A stretch of DNA of 64,000 nt from Cupriavidus sp. P-10 (lineage in GTDB: Bacteria; Pseudomonadota; Gammaproteobacteria; Burkholderiales; Burkholderiaceae). Of the stretch, positions 38,179-49,408 are shown one piece after another. The notes under the pieces are model-generated. The model was not told the origin of the DNA. It saw only the letters and a program-made list of their open reading frames with translations, and did no database searches. The stretch covers positions 62,001 through 126,000 of the forward strand of contig NZ_AP025170.1 of NCBI RefSeq assembly GCF_003402535.2, given 5' to 3'. Each line of letters begins with the position of its first letter. Within the stretch, counting starts at the first letter, position 1. The translations under genes were made by a program, and so were the position numbers.

Positions 38179-39186
38179 TCAGTCGACCGTGATGCCCTTG
38201 GCCTTGATCAGCTTGCCCCAGCGCTCGGCTTCCGCGCGCGCGTAAGCGGCGAATTCCTCGGGCGTGCTCGACACCGCCTCGACGCCGACGCCTTCCAGCT
38301 TCTTCTGCACTTCGGGGGTCTTCAGCGCCTTGACCAGCTCGGCGTTCAGCCGCGTGACCACCGCCTTGGGCGTGCCCGCCGGCGCCACCATGCCTTGCCA
38401 GGCATAGGCCTCGAAGTTGCTCACGCCGCCTTCGGCCACGGTCGGCACGCCGGGCAGCACCGCCAGGCGCTTGGGCGTGGCCACGCCCAGCGCGCGCAGC
38501 TTGCCGGCGCTCACGTTCTGCTGGCCCGAGGCCAGGTCCAGGAACATCAGGTCGACCTGGCCGGCCAGCAGATCCTGCACCGCGGGCGCAGCGCCCTTGT
38601 AGGGCACGTGCGTCATCTTGACCTTGGCCTGGTCCATGAACAGCTCCATGGCCAGGTGGTGCGGGCTGCCGGCGCCGGGCGAGGCGAAATTGACCTTGCC
38701 CGGGTTCTTCTGCGCGTACTCGATGGCTTCCTTCAGCGTGCGCGCCGGGAAATTGGGATTGGCCACCAGCACCAGCGGGAAGCGCGCCAGCTGACCGATA
38801 TAGACGAAGTCCTTCTCGGGGTTATAGGGCAGCTTCTTGTACAGCGACGGGTTGGCCGCGAGCGTGGCGGTGTCGGCGGTCAGCACGGTGTAGCCGTCGG
38901 GCTTGGCGTGGGCGACGGCATCGGCGCCGACGATGGTGGCCGCGCCCGGGCGGTTGTCGATCACCAACTGCTTGCCCAACCCGGGAGTGATGGCCTGGGC
39001 GAGGGTGCGCGCCACCACGTCGGTGCCGCCGCCGGCCGGGTAGGGCACGACCCAGCGGATCGGTTGGGCGGGCCACTCTTCGGCTTGTGCGGGCGCGCTG
39101 GCGGTGAACAGGGCGCCGGCGGCAGCCGTAGCGGCCAGCATGAGATGGGCATAACGACGCCCAAAGAAGGGACGCAGGGGGCGCAT
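38179..39186 (-). CDS. Bug-type tripartite tricarboxylate receptor (TctC family)
   Basis: A periplasmic solute-binding protein of 335 residues with a signal peptide (LMLAATAAAGALFTASAPAQA, cleaved before EEWPAQ) and the Bug family signature WVVPYPAGGGTDVVAR, GQQLVIDNRPGA-like GKQLVIDNRPGAATIVGAD and ANPSLYKKLPY. Burkholderiales carry large numbers of these, and most are orphans without TctA/TctB genes, as here. Ligand unknown, generally a carboxylate. The start is at MRPLRPFFG. Divergent from the iclR gene. Confidence 0.92.
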   Translation of the reverse strand: MRPLRPFFGRRYAHLMLAATAAAGALFTASAPAQAEEWPAQPIRWVVPYPAGGGTDVVARTLAQAITPGLGKQLVIDNRPGAATIVGADAVAHAKPDGYTVLTADTATLAANPSLYKKLPYNPEKDFVYIGQLARFPLVLVANPNFPARTLKEAIEYAQKNPGKVNFASPGAGSPHHLAMELFMDQAKVKMTHVPYKGAAPAVQDLLAGQVDLMFLDLASGQQNVSAGKLRALGVATPKRLAVLPGVPTVAEGGVSNFEAYAWQGMVAPAGTPKAVVTRLNAELVKALKTPEVQKKLEGVGVEAVSSTPEEFAAYARAEAERWGKLIKAKGITVD

Positions 39187-39284
39187 CGGTAGTCTCCGTG
39201 TTAAAAAGGGGCCCGGCTCGGCAGGCATCGACACGTGCGCCGCCGGGTCTGTTGCGAAGGAAGTCTACCGACGGCTTAAAAATT

Positions 39285-39315
39285 GGTAAATCGATTTCGC
39301 TATAGTAAATTTACC
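39285..39315. promoter_or_regulatory. twin palindromes in the Bug receptor-iclR divergent gap
   Basis: Two perfect 10-bp palindromes, AAATCGATTT (39288-39297) and GTAAATTTAC (39305-39314), lie within an outer inverted repeat GGTAAAT...ATTTACC (39285-39315). They sit in an AT-rich stretch 98 nt upstream of the receptor start and 68 nt upstream of iclR, and are likely operators of the IclR protein. Confidence 0.5.
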
Positions 39316-39382
39316 TACGAACTTGCCCGGGTCTCCGGGCGCCGATTCCCCGCCCCAATCCGCCCTTGCCGCTGGTCCACGC

Positions 39383-40225
39383 ATGTCACGCATTGCTGAA
39401 AACGAAGAAGACGACGCCAAGCTGCGCTCCGGCATCCAGTCCATCGAAGTGGGCTTCAAGCTGCTCCAGGCGCTGGCCGCCTCGCCGCGCGCGATGATGC
39501 TGCGCGACCTCGCCGCCGCCGCCGGCATGAACCCGGCCAAGGCGCACCGCTACCTCGTCAGCTTCATGCGGCTGGGCGCGGTGGCGCAGGACCCGGTCAG
39601 CGGCCGCTATGACCTGGGGCCGTTCGCGCTGCAGCTGGGACTGGCGGGGCTCAATCGGCTCGACCCGGTGAAGAAGGCGCGGCCGATCCTGTCGCAGTTG
39701 CGCGACGAGATGGATCTCACCGCCGGCATCGCCGTGTGGGGCAACCACGGCCCGACCATCGTGCACTGGGAGGAATCCAGCCATCCGGTCACGGTGAGCC
39801 TGCGGCTGGGCGACGTGATGCCGATGCTCAACTCCGCCACCGGGCGGCTCTACGGCGCCTACCTGCCGCGCAAGCAGACCCTGCCGCTGGTCGAGCGCGA
39901 ACTTGGCGCGCGCGGCAACGGCGCCGTGCCGGACATGCCGGCTTCGTTGGCCGAATACGACGCGATCTGCGCCGACGTGCGCGCGCATGGCGCCGCGCGC
40001 ACCCTCGGCGGCGTGCTGCCGGGCATCAACGCGTTCTCGATGCCGGTGTTCGATGCCAACGGCCACCTGGCCATGGGGTTAATCGTACTGGGCGCGCAGA
40101 GCCTGTTCGATGCAGAATGGGGCGGTACGATGGATCGTCGCGTCCGCGATATCGCCCAACAGCTCTCATCGGAACTCGGCTACCTTGGTGCCGCCCCTCC
40201 GGCCGGAGAAACCGGCCACCCCTGA
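39383..40225 (+). CDS. IclR-family transcriptional regulator
   Basis: A 280-residue IclR regulator. Winged HTH at residues 18-75 (IEVGFKLLQALAASPRAMMLRDLAAAAGMNPAKAHRYL) and the C-terminal effector domain with VSLRLGDVMPMLNSATGRLYGAYL and SMPVFDANGHLAMGLIVLG. Start at MSRIAENEEDD, since the longer frame gives a disordered tail. It is divergent from the Bug receptor gene, which it probably regulates in response to a small acid. Its end overlaps the DUF3108 gene. Confidence 0.9.
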   Translation: MSRIAENEEDDAKLRSGIQSIEVGFKLLQALAASPRAMMLRDLAAAAGMNPAKAHRYLVSFMRLGAVAQDPVSGRYDLGPFALQLGLAGLNRLDPVKKARPILSQLRDEMDLTAGIAVWGNHGPTIVHWEESSHPVTVSLRLGDVMPMLNSATGRLYGAYLPRKQTLPLVERELGARGNGAVPDMPASLAEYDAICADVRAHGAARTLGGVLPGINAFSMPVFDANGHLAMGLIVLGAQSLFDAEWGGTMDRRVRDIAQQLSSELGYLGAAPPAGETGHP

Positions 40226-41276
40226 TCCTCGCGCCCGCGCGGGCGCGGAGTCCCCCGTCTGGCGCCGCCGGCGCTGGGTGATCGCGGTTGCGCTGGTGGT
40301 GCTGGTGCACGTGCTGGCGGTGGTGGGATTCCTGCGCATGCCGGGCCCCCTGATCCCGCTCGACGTCACCGACACCCCCACGCTGGAGGCGGTCCTGCTG
40401 CCGCCGCCCAAGCCGCCCGCCCCGCCCAAGCCGCGCCCCGCGCCGCAGCCGCGCCCGAAGCCCGCGGCGCCGGTACCGGCGCCCGAGCCGCAGCCCGAAC
40501 CGCCGGCCCCGCCGCTGGCAACCAGCCCGCAAGGCCCCACCGAGATGGCAACGGGTCCCGGCGGCACCGGGGCGGCCCCGGCGCCACCCGCCGCGCCGGC
40601 TCCTGCGCCGTCTGGCGGCCCGCAGGGTGGCGTCGACGGCGTTGTCTACAGCGCGCCACCGCCCGCCACCTACCATTACGCCAGCTACGTCAACGGCGTG
40701 CAGAACCCTGATGGCCTGATCCGCTGGGAGCACGACGGCCGCCGCTACCGGCTCGCGGTGGAAACGCGCGTGCTCTGGTTCCGCTTCGCGTTCCAGAGCA
40801 GCGGGGCGCTGTCCGAACAGGGACTGTTGCCAGAACGCTACGAAGAGCACCGCCGCAACAAGGCCGAGTCATCGCGCTTCGACCCCGCCGCCGGGACCGC
40901 TGTCCTCGGCAACGGCACGCAGTCGCCGTTCCCGGCCGGGGCTCAGGATCGCTTCAGCGTATTCCTGCAACTTGTCGGCCTGGTGCGTGGCAATCCGCAA
41001 CGCTATGTCACGCCCGGTGTGACGGAAACGTTCCAGGTGGCGGATACGCGCAATGTGGAACCGATGCAGGTGCAGTATGTTGGAGAGGAGGACATCGACA
41101 CGGGCAGCGGTGTGGTACGTGCAAAGCACTTCTTGCGGATGCCGCGCCGCGCCAATGACCGTCGCCGGGTCGAGCTATGGCTGGCGCAATCCCTTGGCTG
41201 GATGCCGGTGCGGCTGCGGCAGACCGAACCCGACGGCACCCAGATCGACCTGGTCTACCGCGGTAACGGAAGCTAA
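40188..41276 (+). CDS. DUF3108 protein with proline-rich TonB-like N-terminus
   Basis: A protein of about 362 residues: basic N-terminus (RRRRWVIAVALVVLVHVLAVVGFL) with one transmembrane helix, a long Pro-rich spacer (PPPKPPAPPKPRPAPQPRPKP) resembling the periplasm-spanning arm of TonB, then the DUF3108 domain (residues 170-362, with YNGRRYRLAVET-like GRRYRLAVETRV). The start is uncertain: a GTG at 40188 overlaps iclR by 38 nt, and an ATG at 40110 gives a version 26 residues longer. DUF3108 is otherwise a predicted periplasmic beta-rich domain. Confidence 0.75.
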   Translation: MPPLRPEKPATPDPRARAGAESPVWRRRRWVIAVALVVLVHVLAVVGFLRMPGPLIPLDVTDTPTLEAVLLPPPKPPAPPKPRPAPQPRPKPAAPVPAPEPQPEPPAPPLATSPQGPTEMATGPGGTGAAPAPPAAPAPAPSGGPQGGVDGVVYSAPPPATYHYASYVNGVQNPDGLIRWEHDGRRYRLAVETRVLWFRFAFQSSGALSEQGLLPERYEEHRRNKAESSRFDPAAGTAVLGNGTQSPFPAGAQDRFSVFLQLVGLVRGNPQRYVTPGVTETFQVADTRNVEPMQVQYVGEEDIDTGSGVVRAKHFLRMPRRANDRRRVELWLAQSLGWMPVRLRQTEPDGTQIDLVYRGNGS

Positions 41277-41403
41277 AAGCCACGGGCCGGCGCCCAGTCG
41301 ATCACCGATAACCGGCCGGGCGAATGTCAACAATCGTCAAAAGATTTGTCGCCCGGGTCAACGCCGCCGCGTTTGGCGCATTCTTACTGACAGGAGCCCA
41401 GCC

Positions 41404-42246
41404 ATGACTGTTGCCACGCCACCCGCCGAAACGCACCGCGTCCATGCCGACGGCGCCGAGCTTTACGTGCGCATCGACGGCACCGACGGACCGTGGGTGA
41501 TCCTGGCCCATGCACTGGCCGCCAGCCACGCGCTGTGGGACCAGACCGCCGCCCACCTGGCGTCGCGCTACCGCGTGGTGCGTCCCGACATGCGCGGGCA
41601 TGGCGGCAGCGATGCGCCGCTGGGGCCCTACACCATGACGCGGCTGGCCGACGATGTGATCGCGGTGATGGACGCGCTGGAAATACCGCAGGCCCATTTC
41701 TGTGGCATTTCGGTCGGCGGCATGATCGGGCAGACGCTGGGGCTGCGCCATGCGGAGCGGCTGCTGTCGCTGGCTTTGGTCGCCACCAACAGCCAGACTC
41801 CGATGGAAGCCCACCCGATGTGGCATAACCGCATCGGCCAGGCCGAGGCCCATGGCATGGCCGGGATGGCCGATGCCACGCTGGAGCGCTGGCTGACGCC
41901 GGCCTTCCGCGCCGCCCATCCCGATGCGGTGGCGCGCATCCACGCCATGCTGGTGGCCACGCCGGTGCGCGGCTACGTGGGCGTGGCCGAGGCGATCATG
42001 GCTTTCGATCTCGCCGGCGCGCTTTCTCGCATCCATTGTCCTACGCTGGTAGTAGCAGGAGAGAACGACCAGGGCGCGACCGTGGCGATGGCGCAGAGCA
42101 TTGCGGCCGCCATCCGAGGCGCCCGGCTGGAAGTGATGCCGCAGGCGGCGCACCTGGTGCATGTGGAGCAGCCCGAGAGCTTCCATGCGGCGCTGGACGC
42201 CTTCCTCGGCAGTGCGGCGTGCGGTGGCCAGTGCGACGTTCCGTGA
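41404..42246 (+). CDS. alpha/beta hydrolase, 3-oxoadipate enol-lactonase-like
   Basis: A 280-residue alpha/beta hydrolase. The oxyanion motif HALAASHALWD is followed by the RPDMRGHGGSD strand. The nucleophile elbow is CGISVGGMIGQ (Ser about residue 104), and the catalytic aspartate is likely in VAGENDQGA. The general arrangement is that of the PcaD enol-lactonase of the beta-ketoadipate pathway, but no other pca gene is near, so it may hydrolyse another ester or lactone. It stands alone, with no adjoining operon genes. Confidence 0.85.
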   Translation: MTVATPPAETHRVHADGAELYVRIDGTDGPWVILAHALAASHALWDQTAAHLASRYRVVRPDMRGHGGSDAPLGPYTMTRLADDVIAVMDALEIPQAHFCGISVGGMIGQTLGLRHAERLLSLALVATNSQTPMEAHPMWHNRIGQAEAHGMAGMADATLERWLTPAFRAAHPDAVARIHAMLVATPVRGYVGVAEAIMAFDLAGALSRIHCPTLVVAGENDQGATVAMAQSIAAAIRGARLEVMPQAAHLVHVEQPESFHAALDAFLGSAACGGQCDVP

Positions 42247-42473
42247 CAGACAACACACTGATGCACCAGGCTCAAGAAACTTGTTGAAAGGGCCGATGCC
42301 CAATCTATGCAGGCAGCAATGACGTGGCAACACAGTGACCCGCATAACTCCTTGATTTCGCGAAGGTCACCCCAAGTTTGTAGGTAAAGCCGCGGCGCCC
42401 CCCTCACGGCAACATCGACGAGGCAAGAATCACAAGGGCATGCCGCCCAACCATGACGCCCAGGAGGTGTGCC

Positions 42474-42731
42474 ATGCAAATGATCTACAACAGCGACAAT
42501 TACTGCATCGTCGAGTTCGGCGCGGATGTCGAGCAGGCGCCGCTTGAGTTCGGCGGCTATGAAATCGTCGACAAGAACCTGAAGCGCGAAATTTTCCTCG
42601 GCGGGCATCTGGCCGAAAGCTTCCGCGCCGACGTCAAGCGCCTGATCGAAAGCGAGCCATCCGTGGAGGAGGTCGACGACTTCCTCGGCAAGTTCGATAA
42701 CGTCATGACGCATCCACTGGTGATGCACTGA
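42474..42731 (+). CDS. DUF3567 family protein
   Basis: An 85-residue acidic protein (MQMIYNSDNYCIVEFGADVEQ) of the DUF3567 family. Such small proteins are widespread in Betaproteobacteria and of unknown function. A good Shine-Dalgarno AGGAGG lies 6 nt before the ATG at 42474. A hairpin terminator follows, so it is probably monocistronic. Confidence 0.85.
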   Translation: MQMIYNSDNYCIVEFGADVEQAPLEFGGYEIVDKNLKREIFLGGHLAESFRADVKRLIESEPSVEEVDDFLGKFDNVMTHPLVMH

Positions 42732-42775
42732 GCGGCTTTGCGCGGCTGCCGGCCACGGCCGGCGGCACGCCATCG

Positions 42776-42798
42776 CGCCCGCCCTGGCGGGCGTTTTT
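42776..42798 (+). terminator. terminator after the DUF3567 gene
   Basis: CGCCCGCC (42776-42783) with GGCGGGCG (42786-42793) and a T5 tract; the tight loop means the inner pair is probably open. Confidence 0.75.
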
Positions 42799-42836
42799 AT
42801 TTGGCGGCCCGGGTCGGCATCGTTGTCCAGTACTGT

Positions 42837-43229
42837 TCAGTACTGTTCCCACGGCAGCCCTTCATGCCGCCAGCCATTGAGCGTGTTGCGGTGGCGCTGC
42901 GGGTCCAGGTCGCCCTCGAAGCCGTGCAACACGTTATAGACATTCGCAAAACCCGCACCCTCCAGCGCCCGTGCCGCCGCCGTCGAGCGGTTGCCGCTGC
43001 GGCAGATCAGCAACACCGGCCGCGCTGACACATGCCCGGCCAGCTTCTTCACCATCTGCACGAAATGCGGGTTGACCTCCCAGTCCGGGCCGTCGTTCCA
43101 CGGGACGTTGTGCGCACCCTTGGGGTGGCCAACGAACAGGTATTCCATCTCGCTGCGGCAGTCGATGAACAGCGTGTCGGGCGATTGCGCCAGCAAGTCG
43201 TTGGCGTCGGCGGGGGCTAGGTGTTGCAT
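42837..43229 (-). CDS. rhodanese-like sulfurtransferase
   Basis: A single-domain rhodanese of 130 residues: FIDCRSEMEYLFVGHPKGAHNVPW and the active-site loop CRSGNRST with the catalytic Cys near residue 92. Single-domain rhodaneses handle persulfide sulfur in thiosulfate, cyanide or tRNA/Mo-cofactor metabolism; the partner is not evident. The ATG is at MQHLAPADAND. Longer in-frame starts run through a tandem repeat and are unlikely. Confidence 0.9.
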   Translation of the reverse strand: MQHLAPADANDLLAQSPDTLFIDCRSEMEYLFVGHPKGAHNVPWNDGPDWEVNPHFVQMVKKLAGHVSARPVLLICRSGNRSTAAARALEGAGFANVYNVLHGFEGDLDPQRHRNTLNGWRHEGLPWEQY

Positions 43230-43263
43230 GGTAGGCTGGGCGAGGGTGCGCGGGATGAGCGGC

Positions 43264-43303
43264 GTGGTGACGCGTGGTGACGCGTGGTGACGAATGGTGA
43301 CGG
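43264..43303. repeat. 10-bp tandem repeat upstream of the rhodanese gene
   Basis: Four consecutive units of GTGGTGACGC, the last two with changes (43264, 43274, 43284, 43294), about 35 nt before the rhodanese start. The unit is not a multiple of three, which argues against coding. Confidence 0.75.
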
Positions 43304-43374
43304 TTACGCCTCTCAGTGTAGGCGTCGACGGCCCCGGCAGGCAACCGTGGGGCACCGCAAGGCCTTGATACACC

Positions 43375-43383
43375 TGATAAAAT
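43375..43383 (+). promoter_or_regulatory. extended -10 promoter of the split metH genes
   Basis: TGATAAAAT (TG-n-TAAAAT) lies 89 nt before the metH start. The 13-mer CACCTGATAAAAT containing it also precedes argS, at 52392-52404, so it is likely a shared promoter type. No -35 was found. Confidence 0.5.
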
Positions 43384-43471
43384 CGACCCTCTTTGGCCAG
43401 CATCGGCCACAGCAGCGCCCGCCGCCGATCCTCCGATCGAGCGCCCGGCCGCCTTTCCAGAGTTCCCCGCC

Positions 43472-44533
43472 ATGAGTGCCCCTGAATCCCGCGCGGCCGC
43501 ACCGCGCCCCTACACCCGGGCTGCCGAGCTGCCCCGGCTGCTGCAAGAACGCATCCTGATCCTGGATGGCGCCATGGGCACCATGATCCAGCGCTACAAG
43601 CTGACTGAAGCGGACTACCGTGGCGAGCGTTTCACCGAACACAAGATCGACGTGAAGGGCAACAACGAACTGCTGTTGCTGACGCGCCCGCAGGTCATCA
43701 GCGAGATCCACGAGCAATACCTGGCCGCCGGCGCGGACCTGATCGAGACCAATACCTTCGGTGCCACGCGCGTGGCGCAGGAAGACTACAAGATGGCCGA
43801 TCTGGCGTACGAGATGAACGTCGAGGCCGCGCGCCTGGCGCGCGCCGCCTGCGACAAGTACAGCACGCCCGACAAGCCGCGCTTCGTTGCCGGCGCCTTC
43901 GGCCCGACGCCCAAGACCGCCAGCATCTCGCCCGACGTGAACGACCCGGGCGCGCGCAATGTCACCTTCGAAGAGCTGCGCGAGTCCTACTACGAGCAGG
44001 GCAAGGCGCTGCTCGAAGGCGGCGCCGACGTGTTCCTGGTCGAGACCATTTTCGACACGCTCAACGCCAAGGCCGCGCTGTTCGCCATCGACCAGTTGTT
44101 CGAAGACACCGGCGAGCGCGTGCCGGTGATGGTCTCCGGCACCGTGACCGATGCCTCCGGCCGGATCCTGTCGGGCCAGACCGTGGAAGCGTTCTGGAAC
44201 AGCCTGCGCCACGCGAAACCGGTCACCTTCGGGCTGAACTGCGCGCTGGGTGCCACGCTGATGCGCCCGTACATCGCCGAGCTGGCCAAGGTGTGCGACG
44301 CCGCGGTGTCGTGCTATCCGAACGCGGGTTTGCCGAACCCGATGAGCGACACGGGCTTCGACGAAACGCCGGAAGTCACCTCTGCGCTGGTCGAGGAGTT
44401 CGCCGCCTCCGGCCTGGTTAACCTGGTGGGCGGCTGCTGCGGCACCACCCCCGAGCACATCGCCGCCATCGCCCAGCGCGTGGCCGACAAGAAACCCCGC
44501 ACCTGGCCCGGCCAGTACCGCGACGCCGCCTGA
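43472..44533 (+). CDS. metH: methionine synthase, homocysteine-binding (N-terminal) part
   Basis: This is the homocysteine S-methyltransferase domain of cobalamin-dependent methionine synthase as a separate protein of 353 residues. It carries [16 protein letters not shown], the barrel motif and the zinc-ligand cysteines (GLNCALGA and GGCCGTT, near residues 260 and 330). The other domains are in the next gene, 17 nt downstream. Together the two products (353 and 915 aa) match one MetH of about 1,230-1,270 aa. The split appears natural: each part has its own start, stop and ribosome-binding site, with no damage visible. Confidence 0.95.
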   Translation: MSAPESRAAAPRPYTRAAELPRLLQERILILDGAMGTMIQRYKLTEADYRGERFTEHKIDVKGNNELLLLTRPQVISEIHEQYLAAGADLIETNTFGATRVAQEDYKMADLAYEMNVEAARLARAACDKYSTPDKPRFVAGAFGPTPKTASISPDVNDPGARNVTFEELRESYYEQGKALLEGGADVFLVETIFDTLNAKAALFAIDQLFEDTGERVPVMVSGTVTDASGRILSGQTVEAFWNSLRHAKPVTFGLNCALGATLMRPYIAELAKVCDAAVSCYPNAGLPNPMSDTGFDETPEVTSALVEEFAASGLVNLVGGCCGTTPEHIAAIAQRVADKKPRTWPGQYRDAA

Positions 44534-44550
44534 GCCCGGAGCCTTAGAAC

Positions 44551-47298
<2,748 letters not shown>

Positions 47299-47310
47299 CC
47301 GCGTGCGACG

Positions 47311-47342
47311 GCGCAGCGGTGCCGGTATCGGCACCGCTGCGC
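47311..47342 (+). terminator. strong hairpin downstream of metH
   Basis: A perfect 14-bp stem (47311-47324 and 47329-47342) with a GTAT loop, 13 nt after the stop codon. There is no T-tract, so it may stabilise the mRNA 3' end or act with Rho rather than terminate by itself. Confidence 0.6.
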
Positions 47343-47565
47343 AGCGCGGAGCCTTGATGCAGCAGGGAAAACCTGCGTGGCAGGCCGCATCCGCCCCATG
47401 TCAGCGTTGTTTGCGGTGCATCACAACTCCTTACACAGCCTTTCAACTCCTCACAGACCGGTGCCGGCAGCGTCCCTAGACTGAAGGCTCGATTCACGCA
47501 CAACACCACGGCGTGAACACCGCGGCGAATGTTTCGCTGCGGGGCACCCTGAAAGGAGTCCTTCC

Positions 47566-47979
47566 ATGAAGAAACTGCTGATCTCCCTGTCCGCTCTGTC
47601 GATCGCCGCTGCTTCCTCGCTCGCCATGGCGCAAGGCACTGGCGCCTCCGTGGGGACCAAGGCTGATGTGGGCGCTTCGGTGACCACGCCGGCACCGTCT
47701 GCCGGCGGCGCGCTGGGTGGCGCGACCGGTGCCGCGACTGGCGCCGCGGACAAGGGCCTGTCGACGGCGGGCTCGGCGGCCGACAAGGGCTTGTCGACCG
47801 CGGGTTCGGCAGTTGGCTCGGCGGCCGACAAGACCACTGGCGCGGCCGCCGATGTGGGCGCAGGCGCCAAGGCCGAAGCCGGCAGCAAGGCCAAGCATGG
47901 CAAGCAAGCCACCAAGTCGGCCAAGAAGTCTAAGGCTGACGCCAGCGTCGGCACCGAGGCGGGCGCCAAGGTGCAGTAA
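47566..47979 (+). CDS. exported low-complexity Ala/Gly/Lys-rich protein
   Basis: A 137-residue protein with a clear signal peptide (MKKLLISLSALSIAAASSLAMAQ) and a mature part consisting almost wholly of Ala, Gly, Ser, Thr and Lys. An internal repeat, AADKGLSTAGSA, occurs twice with a third partial copy. There is no recognised family; the composition suggests an unstructured periplasmic protein or cell-surface filler. A very strong terminator at 48032-48073 follows, which suggests high expression. The signal peptide makes a real gene likely. Confidence 0.7.
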   Translation: MKKLLISLSALSIAAASSLAMAQGTGASVGTKADVGASVTTPAPSAGGALGGATGAATGAADKGLSTAGSAADKGLSTAGSAVGSAADKTTGAAADVGAGAKAEAGSKAKHGKQATKSAKKSKADASVGTEAGAKVQ

Positions 47980-48031
47980 GCTCGCCGCCAGTCGGCACAG
48001 GCGCGCAGGCCATGGTGGCCTGACGCGCCGC

Positions 48032-48073
48032 AGCAAAGCGGGACGGACTCCAGGCCGTCCCGCTTTGCTTTTG
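48032..48073 (+). terminator. strong Rho-independent terminator
   Basis: A perfect 15-bp stem, AGCAAAGCGGGACGG (48032-48046) with its complement (48055-48069), an 8-nt loop and a short T-tract. It follows the low-complexity protein gene. Confidence 0.9.
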
Positions 48074-48183
48074 TACGTCAGGCCTCGCAACGTGGACCGC
48101 AGGCGTGCGCCATGTGCGCTCGACGCGTTGTGGCCGCGCGTCATGTCAGCCTGACACCGACAGCCCGCGCGCGCGGCCGGCAC

Positions 48184-48189
48184 TACAAT
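48184..48189 (+). promoter_or_regulatory. -10 element before the response regulator gene
   Basis: TACAAT lies 80 nt before the regulator ATG. No matching -35 at the right distance. Confidence 0.35.
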
Positions 48190-48268
48190 GACAGCAACGC
48201 AAGCGGTTCCGCCTGCACCCGACTGCACCGGGCAATGTGCCGGTCCGTTCAACCCCGTGGAGCCCCAC

Positions 48269-48901
48269 ATGATCCGCGTCTTGATCGCTGACGATCACGA
48301 GATTGTGCGTGCCGGGCTGCGACAGTTCATTTCCGAAGAGCCCGATATCCAGGTGACTGGTGAAGCCGGCAGCGGCGACGAAGTCATGGCGCGGCTGCGC
48401 GACGCCGAGTTCGATGTGCTGGTCCTGGATATCTCGATGCCCGACCGCAACGGCATCGACGTCCTCAAGCTAATCCGGCAACGCAAGCCTGAACTGCCGG
48501 TGCTGATCCTGTCGACCTACCCGGAAGACCAGTACGCCATCAACCTGATCCGTGCCGGTGCTTCAGGCTACCTGACCAAGGAAAGTGCCCCCGACGATCT
48601 CGTCAAGGCGATCCGCACGGTGGCGCAGGGGCGGCGCTATGTCAGCGCCACGGTGGCCGACCTGCTGATCGGGGGGCTCGACAAGCCGACCGAGCAGCCG
48701 GTGCACCAGATGCTGTCCGAGCGCGAGTTCCAGATTTTCTGCAAGCTCTCGCGCGGGCAGTCGGTGTCGGTGATCGCCGACGAATTATTCCTCAGCGTCA
48801 AGACCGTCAGTACCTATCGTTCCCGCATCCTGGAGAAAATGGGCATGAAGACCAACGCTGACCTGACTTACTACGCCATCAAGAACGGCCTGGTCGAGTA
48901 G
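48269..48901 (+). CDS. NarL/FixJ-family response regulator
   Basis: A 210-residue regulator: receiver domain with the acidic pair near the N-terminus (IADDHE), phospho-acceptor D54 (LVLDISMPD) and the conserved Lys of LTKESA (near 104), then a LuxR-type HTH (LSEREFQIFCKLSRGQSVSVIADELFLSVKTVSTYRSR). Start at MIRVLIADDH, since the longer frame lacks family similarity. A second, single-domain regulator follows 66 nt later, and a histidine kinase of the partner type lies convergently 0.6 kb downstream; these three probably form one signalling unit. Confidence 0.93.
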   Translation: MIRVLIADDHEIVRAGLRQFISEEPDIQVTGEAGSGDEVMARLRDAEFDVLVLDISMPDRNGIDVLKLIRQRKPELPVLILSTYPEDQYAINLIRAGASGYLTKESAPDDLVKAIRTVAQGRRYVSATVADLLIGGLDKPTEQPVHQMLSEREFQIFCKLSRGQSVSVIADELFLSVKTVSTYRSRILEKMGMKTNADLTYYAIKNGLVE

Positions 48902-48967
48902 CGGCACGCCGCGGGCCGCATCGCGGCCTGCGGCGGATCGCACCGGACCGGGCCTGCAAACGAGAAC

Positions 48968-49375
48968 ATGTCGGAGCAGGCTTCGAACACTTCCTACCGG
49001 GCGCTGAGCATACTGCTGATCGAAGACTCGGCGGTCCTGCGAGGCATGTTGCTCGAATACCTGAAGGACTTCCCGTTTATCGAGAACGTGGACTGGGCCG
49101 ACACTGAAGCCATGGCCCTGCGCCTGCTCGACGCCGGCAAGTACGACGTCGCCATCGTCGACCTGCAGCTGCGCCAGGGCAACGGCATCAATGTGCTGCG
49201 CGCAATGCAGCGCAAAGGCACGGACACCGTGCGCATCGTCTATACCAACCACGCCCAGGTGCAGATGTATCGCAGCCAGTGTGCCGATGCGGGCGCCGAT
49301 TATTTCTTCGACAAGTCGCTGGAGCTGGAACAGGTGTTCCGCGTGATCGAGGAACACGCGGCGACGGCGTCCTGA
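48968..49375 (+). CDS. single-domain response regulator
   Basis: A receiver-only protein of 135 residues (start MSEQASNTSYRALSILLIED) with acidic pair E19 D20, phospho-acceptor D65 (VDLQLRQGNG), a Thr in VYTNHA and the Lys of FDKSLE. It has no output domain, so it may act as a phosphate sink or protein partner for the neighbouring kinase or NarL-type regulator. It ends just before a 12-bp tandem array. Confidence 0.88.
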   Translation: MSEQASNTSYRALSILLIEDSAVLRGMLLEYLKDFPFIENVDWADTEAMALRLLDAGKYDVAIVDLQLRQGNGINVLRAMQRKGTDTVRIVYTNHAQVQMYRSQCADAGADYFFDKSLELEQVFRVIEEHAATAS

Positions 49376-49408
49376 TCCCGCAAGGCATCCCTCAGGCAGC
49401 GACCCTCA

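Noticed and set aside
43230..43471. Possible cobalamin or SAM riboswitch before metH
   Set aside because: I looked for a B12-box-like segment and for paired stems typical of these riboswitches and found none. A covariance-model scan would decide.
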